Assembly: GCA_914767715.1 (NCBI GenBank)
Contig: OU612067.1
Location: forward strand, 29,920,162 to 29,984,161
Direction: 5' to 3'
Length of the DNA stretch: 64,000 nucleotides
Origin: Membranipora membranacea
Lineage: Eukaryota > Bryozoa > Gymnolaemata > Cheilostomatida > Membraniporidae
The number at the start of each line of letters is the position of its first letter. Positions within the stretch are counted from its first letter, which is position 1. Below the pieces are notes generated by a model. It did not search any database and was not told where the DNA came from. It saw only the letters and a program-made list of their open reading frames with translations. The position numbers and the translations under genes are program-made. This document shows, one piece after another, positions 51,001-64,000 of this stretch.

Positions 51001-54000
51001 ATCATGAAGGTGTCACGAAGTATCAGCATCAACCCATAAGGAACCAGATATGGCAACAATTATGCATTTGTCACAGCGAAACTAATCGGAAAAGTGGTGT
51101 AAGACACATCTGATAGGGCTGCTGGTCAGTGGGCATGCATCAGGACTGGGTACTTGTTTCAGTTTTTATCCCGTACAGGTGTTTAGCAACAATGACAAAA
51201 GATTCTTCTTCACATCAGAATGAGTCATTGACAAACCAGACTGTTGAGGAAAAGTTTGTGTCATAACTGTCAGATAGAGCCAGCTTCAAACGTGATATTG
51301 ATACTCACAAACAGTAATTAAATAAAAAGTTGTCATATGAATCAATACTCACGTCAGGACAGCCGATCACAGTGTCATTAGGGATAAAATCTCCCCCTCC
51401 GAATGTCTTGATAGCGCTTGGATGTCGGCCATCTCTGACTTCAATAAAAGGCTAAAACAAAGAGAAGGTGACAAATACTCACATTTATGTGGTATGAACT
51501 TGGCACCCATTGCATGACAATGACACATAATCCGCATTAATGTTTAAATTTCTTATTTGTTTCATCCAAGGATCATTAAACAAGTTGGATTACTCACCCA
51601 TAAGGTGAGAACCAATAAATTGAATAGATAAAATTTCTAAACACATTAAATTATTATGTGACCATACATTTTAATCAACCAATTTTTTTATCAGATGACC
51701 CTCGATGAAAATGTCAGTAATGCATAAAATGTTGTTCAATTGATGCAAAGTGTACCCTGCAAAAAATAAAATGGACATGACATACCTTAGTATCAGATTT
51801 AGGAGGGATAATCTCAGGTTTACACATAACACCTTCACTAGTCATCGTATACACAGTGAGAGATACCAAAACATCCAGAACATTCATACACTGGACAACA
51901 TCCATCCACTGGGTATAGCTGAAAATAAACACAGAGGGTGAAGATGGGTAGGAAAACCAGCCAAAGGATAGTTAAACATGTGAGTTTGTGTCCCAAATTC
52001 CCTGGTTATATTTACAAAACATTTATTGATGATGCAGAAGATATCGTCTCACATCAAGGATCACACAATGTTGTGCGCCCAGGGTCAGCTTTTTACAACC
52101 AAGTGTAATCCAACATGAAAACCTCACCACTATACTAGCTGATATGAAATAAAAGAGCTATAAATCTCAATGAGAAACTTATATCCACTTGAGCCCCGGA
52201 TGTGAAGATGGCCAATAATGATACCACACACACATTGAAACACAAAACTATATTTCATTTTGGTAATCACTTAAACATCTATTTATGCACCAATACATTG
52301 ACATACAGACTCAAAGCAAAAAAACTTGATCATACTTTTCCGAGAACTTGTTGAATATTTTCCTCATGGTCTCCTTCAGAGCCAGTGTTTGTTTATCCTC
52401 AGCCTCCATCATACGGCCCAGTAGGGACTTAGTATGCTCTGTGATGTAACGCTTAAAGCCTTTCCTCTGACTAGTAACCTCATAGTGTGAGGGAACCTTC
52501 TTACACGCTGAGTCGGGCACCTCCATCTGATACCTGTTACGCCCCGTACCTATATACACTATCTGAAAAGACAGCTGAGGCATGAAACCTTCCTTTGCCA
52601 AGAGATTGTAAAAGAAAGGGGCAGAGTTTTGCATGTTCATGTCTTTTGCAAAGACATTATACAGACACTAGCAAAACATGTGTTGGTCATTATACATTAT
52701 TGCGACTGAACTTGATTATTTAACAGATTTCCCGGTTCCATACATCTGACAGACCCTTATGGACTAGCACTTTAAACCAACCTTGGAGCAACTGAGTAAG
52801 CTTTTCTGAGATTCTAGATTTTTAGTTAGATCTGCGTTTATCCTTTTGATGTCTTCTAATGATTCATCATACTCCTCAACATAACCTAGAAGAGATCATT
52901 GGAGATAAATTCTTAACATTAGATCCAAGCATATATGTCATATATGTCATGTATATTATTCAGTGAGCATACGGACCAAGGAAATGGATCATATCTAGCT
53001 CCTTGACACAGCATTCCACGCCTGCTCATACCTGATCATGGGTGCATGCACCCATACAGTTTAGGGTTAGACATTTGTTTCAGGTCAGTAAAATTTGTAG
53101 GACTATTAAGGTAACCCCATAGCAGCGACCCCTGTGCAGGACCGGAAAAACCCGACTCTGGAATCAACAGGTTTTGGACCTATAAAGTGTCAACCCTGTA
53201 ACTAACCAGAAACAAAATTTGAAAATCCAATTATTTTTCTGCAGTCTCTCTGATGAGCACAGACAGAATATGTAAGGTTTTTCAACTTCTTTGTCGGTCA
53301 TTGACATAACCTTAATATATTTATTAATTTATCTACCTTTGACAGGATGTATGGCTCCAGCTTTTTTGGCGGCTTCATGATCAAAAGCATCCTGAAATGA
53401 AATCAACAAAATTCTCTTTTCAAACAGCGGATTTGCACCAATCATACCTATATGAATTTGGAGCTCCAAGATATCTGCTGCCTTTGACTTGAAGAAAGCC
53501 ACTTATTTCCATGTCTTAAAAACCCTGTTTCCAAGACTAAGAGATATAAGAGCTCACCTCAAAGAATTTGAGTAAAGGCCTGACATCCGCCATATGTCCT
53601 CCATCTTGCTTGAAGCTCACACATTTCTTCAGTAATTTGGAGCTACAATAAAAATGATAGAAAACTTGAGAAAACATTAGAAAATAATGAATTGATTTTC
53701 CAACAAATTCTTGAAACCATGTCCATCTCACTGAATGACCAATATTTCATGTTTTTATGCTATAATTTTATTTTATATATTATCGGCATCACCAATAACA
53801 TAAAGTTCCTCATGCGGTGACAATATTGAATAACAAATAGAAAAAGAAAGGCTCGTTTTATATCCAATTAAGAATCTACTTCTCACTGAACAAACCATAA
53901 CGTTAGGACAGGGTACCTCAAGCATTATTGGTAATTCCACTCACCTGATTTCCACACTGTGGAACATTTCGACGACTTGCAGTGCTGAGTGAAATCCTGA

Positions 54001-57000
54001 TAGCAAGGAGAGAAAACTCTCAATCTTCCTCTTACTGTACGTCTCGTTCTCAAACATGATAGCTCTGCTGTCCGGGTGTGACTCATTCCTCTTAGTGTGT
54101 CCCAGTGTGTTAGTTCTATAAAAAATGTCAGAATGTAAGATACCTACCGTTCTTTTCTGTGACTGACACACATGTTTATTTACATTTTGCCAGGAAGAAC
54201 TCAGTTAGGACAGTCATTGGTACCTGAATCTGGAATCTTCAGTTAAACCTTATACTATATTGTTCTAGAGGACATTTTACTCTTTGTTAGAATGGAAACT
54301 GAGTGTCCTTCAGAAAAGGACAGCAGTTCCTGGTCATTAAATACAATTTTGTCGAGTTACGTTGAACGATATTTCAGATTATTGTCATTATGTACATAGG
54401 TGAGATAACAGTAGTCAGTAACTAACAAGAAATTAGCATATGATATATCACAGAGAGTACACCCTGCTGGAATTGAGATGATAACTCCTAGAGATTACAC
54501 CCACCTACTGAGCAGTCTTTCAAAGTCAGGTAACTTCTTCAGTAAGTCATTCTGCACTGAGGACAAGTCGCCCAGTGTCATCAGATTTGTTATAGCTTCA
54601 AGCCTGTCCTGTTGACATAATAAATCAATGGATGGATGTATGTCTAATAGAATCTGATTTGCCATAGACATGCATTCTTTAGAAATGAGCTTGCACTCGA
54701 GCACAGCCTTTTACATATGCTCAGTGTAGGAAGCATCAGCCTATGTGGTCTCACAGTATACAGTAATCGTATAAAAGATTTCACATTGGATCTGACTTTC
54801 GTTAATACAATCGATCACCAATATGCTGGTGACTATAAAATAGAGCAATTGATAGCAACCATACATATCTTTATTAAGCCCTCAATTTCCCAGGCCTAGG
54901 TTAAAATGAGTTTAATAACACTAGTGCTGACTGCTAGACTTGCCATGTGACCAACTGAGTCTATGGACGGCATCTGATACCTGTTTTTGATAACACTTTA
55001 GTATATAAACTCACATTGATGAGGTTATGATCACATAGAGGAGCACTCAGCCATTCTCTGAGTAATCTCTTACCCCCTCCCGTCTTACAGTTATCTAATC
55101 TCTCTATAAGAGAACCTTCCGTAGTACCTGTCGTCTGGTTTATTAGTATGTCAAGGTTAGCCAGAGTCACTGAATCCAACACCTAATGATATATGATATA
55201 AGATATGTGTGATACAATGTGGTAACAGAGAAGGATTAAGGAATATGTATTACGTCACTTTCGTGAAGTTTGTGACACTTGATGTCTCCAAACAAATGCC
55301 CAAATTTCACGTGATGCATCCTTTTTTACCTTCCCCATCAAAAGAGAACCAACTTCTTATCAATTAAAACACAACATCAGCTACACATTATTTATGGGAA
55401 AATATCAAACCCAGCAAATGTGAAATTAAGAAATTAATCAGAAACATTTTTGACCAGTTTTTTTTATCATGCTAGAAAATCTTCAATTTTTATGCGGTAT
55501 ATTCATTCATTCCTTTCAAATAAAACCATTCGAATCAATTGAACTAACCATTCTGGAGCGTTGGAATGACAGGAGTTTGTTGTCCTCACTATCTGTGGTA
55601 GAGGGTGGTGGAGCGCCATCTATTGGCGTATATTCACTGAATGATCTCAGAGATAAGACGTCGTGATCGAGGTAACAGAATTGAAGATACCAGACTACAG
55701 CACCAAGGGACCTCATAGCAAGGTCATACTCATCCTTACATGTCCGGCCTATGCTATCATCTATAAGAGTAAACAGTTAGACATGTCAGAGGGTGTGCAG
55801 AAGTAAAATTATTCAGGATTAGCAGGGAATTCAGTTCAATCGTTATATAGAAGAGTTTTATCTGAGCCATCTGGGTCACAAGTGTCTCACAATAAACAAC
55901 ATGTTCTACAAATAATTCACATGGATTCTATGGATGGATTTTACAGCTGACAGTATGTAACTCACTATCAGATAACATGTGTTTGACTGTATCAGGCCAT
56001 TTGACCTCTGAACTCTCCTCAGTACTGAAGTAATCAGACTCTGCTAATACTTTAATCGTCTTCTCGCTATCCCAGAATTCCTTACCAGGAGACAGACCCT
56101 CCTTCATCACTGAGGCCAGAGTGGTCTTAAATAGCTGAGCGAGAAGTGATGAGTTACTCCGCTTCTCATGTAAAATCTTAAGATGGTAAGACAACTATAA
56201 CTTTCAAGCATGAGTTGTGTTGTATAGCTCATGTAAGGATTTAATGTAGTTGACCAGAGATATCCAGTATTATATGAGATGCTAGATGTGGGAGAAGGCT
56301 ATGTAAAAGATGTAAGATCTAGTTAGAATATAGACCTAGTGAAGTATTGAGAGAACAAATTGGATGGTTTTACTAAGAAATCAAGTCGACCAGTTTTCAG
56401 TTTTTAGCAGTTCATTCATATATGATATTTTATCATTTTGATGGTTTAAATCCTGGTGATCAGTGAGTTTAGCCAGAACACACTCTATATACCTACCTGA
56501 CCAGGGATATAGTGAGCCACTAGTGTTCTCAGTCTAGAGCCGTATATGTCATCATCAAACTGCCCAACCTATAGAGGAAAAATTAAAACTGATAAAATAA
56601 ACTTACCACATGGGCACTCCAACATAAGCTTTTTTTATGGAATCTAAGAGTGAAGAACTTTTTTGATGAGAAATATTAAAATTTGTTTTCTGATCGATGC
56701 TTGCTGTTATGAATATAATCTGCCAACTGTGTCATGTGGGTATCACTCACTGCTTGGTGCAGCCATATATAATCTGAGCTGACAATTTCAGAACGAATTG
56801 GCCTCACTTAAAGTTTGACGAAGCGAGTGTTAGTGCACAAAAATTCTCGCTCACTACAACAGAAATACCTCTCAGAGACAAGTAGACTTACATGAACTTT
56901 TCCTATAGAGGTGTCCACAAAGCAAACACCAACTCTGCTTCCCTTCTCTAGGGGCTGAAAAAGAGTGAGATCAGAAACAGATGAGTTTGTGAATATCATA

Positions 57001-60000
57001 CCGCAGAAGACAAATATACCACTTTATACAACTTTACTATTGTTAAGGTTATGATACCAACGTTGACCGATTTCGACATTTTATATATCGTTGAAAAGCT
57101 AATCGAACACTGATTTTGAAAACATTGGTATCAGCATGACGTCATTTCATGGCGTTGTGCTATTTAGATAAAAGGCAGGGTAATCGTCTTTGAGGAGGAT
57201 TTTTTAGGACGATGTGGTGCAGATACTATGATTCATATTGGTTTTCCAACTGCATAGCGCTTACAAGAAGCCTCTGAAGCACCATGAGGGGCAATTTCTG
57301 GATCCTGTGGCATTCCGCACAAAGGTAAAATCATCATTTATGCATTGGTTTTAGCCTATTTAGGTCGCTTTGGTTTAATGGATGAGGCTCCAATGTGATG
57401 CAAGCCACACACAAAATAACCCAGGTTATTGACTGTGGGAAGACCCTATGCTACATGTCATGACTAATAAATAATATTGGTATCAATCATATTAGGAGTT
57501 GCCCGCTCTGTCAGAATGCTTATAATTCTAATATGTCACTACCAGCTTAAAAGACTTTTTGGGGAAATAGTAGGGTTGATATGAGCTGTTTGGTGATATT
57601 CATGTATCAGTAGGGATTTATAGAAAAATGGTACACGAATCTATGTCCAATAAACCATGACACAGTGCACAATTTAGGGACAATTAAATTGTTCAGTCCA
57701 GTTGCCATTGCCTCAAAATTGCTACTCTTAGACGCGTATTCAGAGCAGCTGCTTCAAGATGATCAAGTCTCTGAAGTTGATATCACTCAAGACATATTAG
57801 AATTATGACCATTCTTGCAGAGAGGGCAACACCTTATATAATTGATACTAACGTTATTTATTAGTTGTGACATGTAGCATGGGGTCACCCACAGTAAATA
57901 ACTTGTCTTTTCTGCATGTGGTTTGCATCACATTGAATCCTCATCAATTAAACAAAAGCCACCTAAATGAGCTAATAACCATGCATAAAATATGATTTTT
58001 CCTCTGGTGTGCAATGCCACAGGATCCAGAAATTGTCCCTCATGGGTGCTTCTGGGGTGTCGTTCTAAAAATTTCCTACTCTAAGACGCTTATCCTGTCT
58101 TTTATCAAAATAGCACAACGCCATGCTGAATCCAAGATTTTCGGAATCAGTGTTGGAATAGCTTTCCAACGATGTATAAAATGTCCAAATCGATCAACAA
58201 TGGTATCATGACCTTAACGCACTATATGGTTACAGGGCAGGTGTAGCTTTTTAATTGTAGCTTTAAAACTTGACTGCTAGATGTCTTGACCAGATTTACC
58301 TGATGAAGCTAACTGACCTTATCACACACAGCGAGTAGATAATTAGAACTGATATCGATAGTTTCTCCATCTAAGAAGTTTGGTGTCCTTGTACCTGGGG
58401 TCGTGACCTGACACACTTCACGCTTTACTACCTTATCAAACTTTGTTGTTTTCTTGGTGGCTGTGTAGCAAGAAAAGAGTTATCATAGCAGCTGATGGGG
58501 TAACAACAACGCCACATGCAGGTATTCGGAATTATGCGAAATGACAAAATAAAATCAGATAATAATAAAAACATTTGAAACTGTTTCAAGATGAACTTTA
58601 ATAGAACTTTGGCCTTTTTTATCCGATGTGATACAATGTAGATTGAAGTTCGATCCAATTTGACTGCATACAGGTTTTCAGATGATGAGTTGGCGGTGGA
58701 GGGAGGGGAAGCAACTTCAATTAGAGGAAAGTTCTATCAAACCCGATCTAGAAGATACGTTGCAGTTGTAAGACAACTATAACACTTACTATGTTCTAGT
58801 CTTTCATTCATCATATCTGGAGTCTCAGTTTGTTCTATTCTGGCGATCTTATATCCTTTCCTAAGTAAAGAGTCAGCGTATCTACCATATGCTATCTCAG
58901 GAAACCCTGCATGGGCGTAGTTACCCTGAACAGAAGCGAACATGATGTAAACTAGAGACTCAATAAAGAGTAATTATACATTGGTGTAAACATTTTTACA
59001 TGGAACAGAACAATTTGGTTAGCTATCATGTTGACGACCAAGGTGCAATAATCCCTCTGAATAATCGGGTGAGGATCAAATAGGGACACATATAACAATG
59101 TTGCATCCCCAGAGCAAAAGATTACAAGATTTCATGGTGTCGGCCAGACAAGGCTTTCTTACCCTCATATAGACTAAGCCCAGCTCTTTTACTCCGATAT
59201 CAGCATCCATATGGAAGAACTCATAAAATTTACCCATCTACAATTATAGTCAGCAAATAAGTGTGATAGATACCTTGACATCAATGAAATGCTTTGTAGC
59301 TCTATCTATGAAGGGGTCAAGGTCACATTTTCTTATGCGAGGAGCCAGTCTCTAGTCAAAGGATCACGGTAGATGTGGGATGGGGTATAGATGAATTAAC
59401 TCACTGAACCTACAATTAGTCTATTTTCACATCAAAAGAGGAAACCTGATGGTTAGACAAACTGATTTTACCTTAAAGAAGAGTACGGTGTCAAAGTGGC
59501 TCTCTTTCAGTTCCCACCATTGTCTCATTGCCTAAAAAGAATAAAGAATAAGAATTAAGATAAATATATATACAGTATACTATACCTACAGAAATAGACA
59601 AATTAATCCCTACAGTAATTAATGGGATAAATAAAAACCCAAATTCTAACAAACAATCTGCACAGGCTTGGAAACAAACAAAGGGAAAAGTTTTTATTTA
59701 TGGGTTTATTTGTTTCAGTAAGTTAATCTGCTAAAGATAGTTATGCATCTAACGAACTTAACTAAAACAATTAAATAGATGACGTGGAACATTACAGTGA
59801 CAAACCAAGGAGTTAGAGGTAACTCCTTGGACACACTAGGAGCTGCACAGATTCCAACCTTGTGCACCGCACTCGATGATCAGTGCTCAACTTATATGTC
59901 TAGATTGAGATTAAACATTGATCACCCACTCAGAGAACGTATGACAACCAAACCATCTGGCAGGCCAAAACGTGCAGTCAGCAGCGCACAGTCTGACTTG

Positions 60001-62820
60001 TTTTATACAAAGACCAGAACTGCAAAACAGAGTGACTTTAATTTAGCTATTCCAAAATATAGTGATTAAGCCAAGTTTTAACTTTTTTGTGTACTCTTTT
60101 TTTTTATTTTTGCATCACTTCTTCAAATCTACCAAGGGAAGACAATTTTTATAATTGATATTTGAGAATGCGATTTTATGATGTACTTTTTATAATTGTA
60201 AGCATTTTCGGATTAAAAGCTACAAATTAAACGAACAAACATAAATAGCAATGGCATTTTTATTACTCCGCTTCTCGTTCACAAAACTTTGGCAGCTACC
60301 GATTGGTTATCACATTTTGCACATAACATACCGGAGTGAACTCTTTCTGAGCCTCAGCTGGTATATACAGGGTTCTACAGTCATACCCCTCATCAGATCT
60401 CAGTCTTCTCTCCGCGTCTCGTATCTTATCTGGTTTGAGGAAGTCTAGTGTCTGATGTAAGTACAGACCTTCGAATTCTCCAGCCTTATAATAAATAATC
60501 AACAACAGCTGGGAATGGACAACTATTAATATAAGTGCGCAAACTCTGGACTAGTTGCCAGATATGGCATTAACAACACCAATCCCTCTTTGGGGTGTGG
60601 TTGATAATGTAATGCCACTATCAGCAACCAAGGCAGAGATTGACCGCTGAAATGAGGACTACTATAAGTCGGTCAATTATGTATTAGAATATTACTAATT
60701 ACTAATTCACAAAAGAGAGAGGCTTGCCACTGAGATTCAAGGTGTATACTTATGGATTACCTCCACTAAAATATTTACGCCATGAAGTATGTGACTGAAC
60801 ATAACAGAGGAGCCACAATAGCAGTACCTAGAAAGTCTGATTGAAAGCCATACAATCATGTTTGTCACTTACTGTAGACGTATCAGCAGGCATAGAGAAA
60901 CTGGAGAGTTTATTGAGAGTTTTCTTAGCCACACTCGGTGAGGCAAAAGATGAAGAGGCGGTCGATGGTGTGACAGCTAGACTGTTGGCAGCAAACTTTG
61001 ACAGCGGAGTCGAAGCTGATGTTACCTTCAGTGAAGAAGTCTTGGTCTTCTTCTTTAACAAAATATCAAGGGGTCAGTTTGACTCGAACTTACAGACAGC
61101 TTGAAATAGTGTGTCCAAGTTTTTAAAGGGTCAGTCCTATTAGAAAAGTGGATAAATTACCCCTGTAAATCAAATATTCTGAGTTCATAGGGCAAATAAA
61201 AATAATACAAAAATCTAATCTGTGGAAAATAGCAATTGGTTTTTTTTTCAATTATTTTAGCAAGGATCATAGTCATAGTGGTCAGGGGGAGGCAATAAAT
61301 CACTATGATCCCAATTTTCAGACTTTGCAGCAGTTTTACTGCAAGGTTCACAGGCTATTTTATTTCACACGCCCTAATGACTTCTCAGTCTGAGATCTTT
61401 AAAACCATACCAAACATGGCCTAGTAGGACTGTCACTTTAACTCTTATAGATATGCAGAAAACTGTCTGTAACAACGCCATCGGATTTCTCTTAAGCAGA
61501 GGCCACATGATCGTGCAAATTTCCACTAATTCTTGCAAATTAAATTTCTTATGAATATTAGCCTGCCACACATGATTGTCATTTCCCAAATTCGTACTAA
61601 TGATTTATGGGTGTAATCCTACTGTAATCCTCTGCAGCCAATCTAAACCATGGCCTACAGTGATAAATAAAAAATTAAACCAAGGAGATGCTGTTTCTTC
61701 TTGTTTATTATACCAACCAGTCCAGTGATTCAGCTTCTGGATATGCTTAGGCTCAATTATCTCCTCATATTTATTCAATTTGTTACCCAATTAGTCATTG
61801 TATCCCTTCTCCCTCTTGCTCCAGGTCCAAATCAATGAGAAGCCCCACATATTGATCAACCATTCCATCTTTTTAACCAAAGTTGTTTACATAGATATGG
61901 CCTTGACCAATCAAAACGAGACAGAAAATCAATCAAACCTGACAGCCAATCAGATAACATTTCGTGAAAATTTACACGATTCGCATTCGTGCATCGTGAA
62001 CATCAAACGTTTCACGAATTCGTGGAAATCCCTATTCGTACGAAATTATTCGTGAATAATTTATACGAATCGTGAGAAAACAGCCTCGTGTGGCCTCAGC
62101 TTTATACTTATATTTTGCGAGTTAATGTACACCGCAATAGCAAGGAAAAAACTTTTTTTATGCAGATGGCTTTCCACCGATCAATTTATCCATTCCCTGC
62201 TTTTCAGTTCGCAAAACCAACCTTTGGCTTGGCTTTACATTTGATCTCTTCTTCGTCACTGAGATCCTCTTCAACTTCCATAGCATCAGATTCACTGTCC
62301 TCACATTCTTGTTTGGAGGGTGGTTTGTACTCGTCCCCTGAACTGTCGTCATCATCTGATATTATCACGCGCCGCCTTTTGGGTTTAGCATTCTCCTTAG
62401 ATGACGGAGACGTTCTTCGCTTTGAATTCTTCATTAAAATACAACAAAAACTTGCACTTGTGGGTGACGAAGTTGACAATCAGTGCGCAAGTGACAACTT
62501 TCCAATCATAATGTACAAATGATTGTATCTTTGGCTGTATGGATAAAACGACAACCCAAGCTATGAAAAGCGGAAATGATGTTGGTTTTTGATACTCGAT
62601 CTGGTCAACTAATCTAGTTGCCAGGGTGATAAATTAGAGGTAATGTAATGCCTTGTGCAATGGAGGCCTCTTCCAGGAATGGATATCTTACAGTATACAT
62701 CATCATTCTAATCCTGCTACAGAAAGTATGGCTTGTTTACCTTTTGGTTAGATGCTGGTGCTTTGGGTGTCTTCTCCACACAGGATGATGCTCCATTCTC
62801 AGTATCATCATCAGGCGCAG
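48070..62820 (-). CDS. MSH6: DNA mismatch repair protein MSH6, 27 exons seen, 5' end missing
   Basis: Exons (5' to 3'): 62741-62820, 62222-62428, 60873-61054, 60332-60484, 59472-59531, 59163-59237, 58790-58925, 58318-58460, 56892-56954, 56497-56568, 55966-56194, 55549-55760, 55015-55182, 54505-54608, 53945-54115, 53558-53642, 53337-53391, 52782-52885, 52336-52562, 51786-51918, 51353-51451, 50735-50860, 49995-50172, 49666-49820, 49169-49315, 48726-48793, 48070-48136. All borders are AG/GT and every phase agrees; the sum is about 1,165 codons. MSH6 partners MSH2 to bind mismatches in the nucleus. Visible landmarks: acidic [20 protein letters not shown]; mismatch-contact [10 protein letters not shown] (Phe-x-Glu); [14 protein letters not shown]; Walker [12 protein letters not shown] (exon 22); [13 protein letters not shown] and Walker B LVLLDELG (exon 23); STHYHSL (exon 24). 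The N-terminal PCNA box and any PWWP domain lie further upstream. The gene appears intact otherwise. Confidence 0.95.
48341..48690. repeat. 20-bp minisatellite, 17 units, in the last MSH6 intron
   Basis: Seventeen consecutive 20-base units AAGAGGCWCATACGCTCAGT run from 48341 to 48680, followed by a partial unit. The units differ only at one base (T or A at position 8). The array fills more than half of the intron 48137-48725 between the last two coding exons and has no spacers. Confidence 0.97.
57042..58218. mobile_element. Long-armed fold-back element in an MSH6 intron
   Basis: The left arm (57042 to about 57538) and right arm (about 57791-58218) are inverted copies of each other, separated by about 250 bases. 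The ends read GTTAAGGTTATGATACCA and, inverted, GTTAAGGTCATGATACCA. Shared internal landmarks include CATTTTATAYATCGTTG, GGCGTTGTGCTATTT, CAATTTCTGGATCCTGTGGC, ATGCTACATGTCA and AATTCTAATATGTC. The arms differ by substitutions and small indels. There is no coding capacity. It sits wholly within the 56955-58317 intron. It is probably a non-autonomous DNA element. Confidence 0.8.
59805..59830. repeat. Perfect 11-bp hairpin in an MSH6 intron
   Basis: CCAAGGAGTTA (59805-59815) and its exact reverse complement (59820-59830) flank a 4-base loop. The nearby plus-strand open frame 59779-60069 spans it and has no recognised domain. A near copy of this hairpin lies at 37451-37474. Confidence 0.7.
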
Positions 62821-62944
62821 CTGAAAAACCATCAAGAAAGAAATGTGACGATGGATAAATGTGTCACATCACTGATAATAGTAGTGAGTAAGAGTTTGAA
62901 CTAGATAGCACTTTGCCGTTAGTAGGGGAGTAATTGTCCTAGGA

Positions 62945-64000
62945 GTTCTTACATCGTAGTAAGAAAGTGGAAGTAAGAAGTGGAACTAGTGGAACTTGTT
63001 GCCGACATCTCGAAAGAACTGGGTGCCGGAAACGAAGTGGACGCCTGTTTGTTGGACTTCAGCAAGGCGTTTGATAAGGTGTGCCATGCTAAACTGCAAA
63101 GATGAGAAACATCAACATTAGCAAACAGATTACTGACTGGACTGCTGCGTTTCTTAGAGATCGGACCCAGACAGTCACCCTCCATGGAAGCTCCTCTGAG
63201 ACTTGTGCCGGGACCCAAGGCTCTGTACTCGGACTTGCCCGCTTCCTGTTGCACATCAACAACCTGGCATCTGTAGTTGAGTCCCAGGTGAGGTTGTTCG
63301 CTGATGATACCATCATCTACACCACTGCAGATCGATCAGCTCATCGGGGACAGGAGGCTAGGTAGATTTCGATCCTGCCAATGTGATATAATACGATTCA
63401 GCCGAAAGAGAAACAGGACAACTCTACCGCCATACAGATTGAATAACCAGATTATCCCAGTGACCAAGACCATCTAATACCTGGGAGTGCATCTCCAGGA
63501 TGACCACAAATGGCAGACGCATACAGACTACGTTACCGTTAAGGCATCAACAACACTAGGCTTCTTTAGGAGAACAGTTCCCGGTCAGTTCAGATGTAGG
63601 GCCTACAAACAGCCAGTACGCCCCGTCCTAGAGTATGCCTCGTGCTCTTGGGATCCCCTTTCTAAGACTCTCGCCACCCAAATTGAAGCTGTACAAAGAA
63701 GATCTGCTCGCATGGTATTCAATATACCACGCATCAGCATAGCCTCAACTACAGGTATGTTTGATAGACTAGACTGACGACAATGGAGACGCATTGGCCT
63801 GTTTAGGGCAATGCACTACCAAGAGATCAAGACACCATCAGACTGCCGAAAGAGTACTCGCCGACATGGCCTCCACTAAAAAGTTGAGCATCACAAGACC
63901 AAAGCTCACATGTTCACCTTCTTTGTGTGTACCAGTAAAGCATGTAATAACCTAGACACCGAGGACCGTCTTCTCTGTGCCCCTGGCTTGCTACCCCACG
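62945..64000 (+). mobile_element. Decayed CR1/L2-like LINE, continues past the right edge
   Basis: Reverse-transcriptase blocks in order, spread over frames: VDACLLDFSKAFDKVCHAKL (about 63040-63095), QITDWTAAFLRDRTQTV, CAGTQGSVLGLARFLLHIN (about 63200-63260), VRLFADDTIIYTT (F-A-D-D, about 63290-63325), YLGVHLQDDHKWQTHTDYV (about 63480-63530) and the typical C-terminal IEAVQRRSARMVFNIPR (about 63680-63730). Stops and frame changes are frequent, so it is dead. It is antisense to MSH6 and sits upstream of the first MSH6 exon I can see, probably in intron 1 or the promoter region. Confidence 0.8.

Noticed and set aside
59779-60069. Plus-strand gene of 96 codons inside an MSH6 intron
   Set aside because: It has no domain, spans a hairpin repeat and lies antisense within an intron; probably chance.
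62088-62522. Plus-strand serine-rich protein of 144 codons
   Set aside because: It is the antisense of the acidic/serine MSH6 exon 62222-62428, whose splice sites and phase are consistent.

Overview
The window is eukaryotic nuclear DNA, most likely from an early-branching marine animal; a demosponge is my best guess. It is AT-rich. Host genes are split by GT-AG introns, and the sequence is crowded with decayed non-LTR retrotransposons, SINE-like units, minisatellites and fold-back elements. The sponge guess rests on the receptor types (an NHL-propeller single-pass receptor and an Ig/FN3 receptor) plus the repeat load. It is inference, not proof. There is no prokaryotic operon structure and no CRISPR.

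Every host-like gene found is on the minus strand. From left to right: (1) 1-2807, a Tudor-like plus C2H2 zinc-finger gene with three tandemly duplicated in-frame exons, running off the left edge. (2) 4540-8437, the 3' part of an Ig/FN3-type extracellular protein whose intron took up two plus-strand LINE fragments. (3) 12913-13896, an intronless divergent 7TM receptor. (4) 24503-24597, an orphan Myb/SANT-like exon. (5) 41933-45857, an NHL beta-propeller single-pass receptor with a tyrosine-rich tail. (6) 48070-62820, a mismatch-repair MSH6 gene reconstructed as 27 phase-consistent exons. It lacks only the N-terminal exon(s), which should carry the PCNA box and any PWWP domain.

Mobile and repetitive DNA fills the rest. 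There are LINE fragments of several families at 5.5-8.2, 26.0-26.9, 27.8-31.9 (nearly full length, with ORF1 and ORF2), 36.9-37.0, 38.06-38.7 and 62.9-64.0 kb. A decayed intron-containing FLYWCH/MULE transposase lies at 32.2-36.3 kb. Three tandem units with a U2 snRNA-like head lie at 11.0-11.7 kb. A 3.6-kb element at 18.08-21.67 kb has inverted minisatellite arms and exact terminal inverted repeats. A satellite plus tRNA-like module occurs at 25.0 kb and again, inverted, at 37.65-38.06 kb. Two further repeats sit inside MSH6 introns: a 1.2-kb fold-back element and a 17-unit, 20-bp minisatellite.

The best candidates for something undescribed are the minisatellite-armed 3.6-kb element, the U2-headed repeat, the LINE ORF1 with an RNase H1-type hybrid-binding domain, and the duplicated-exon Tudor/zinc-finger gene. 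All exon borders were placed by eye from splice sites, reading phase and family resemblance. No database search was possible.
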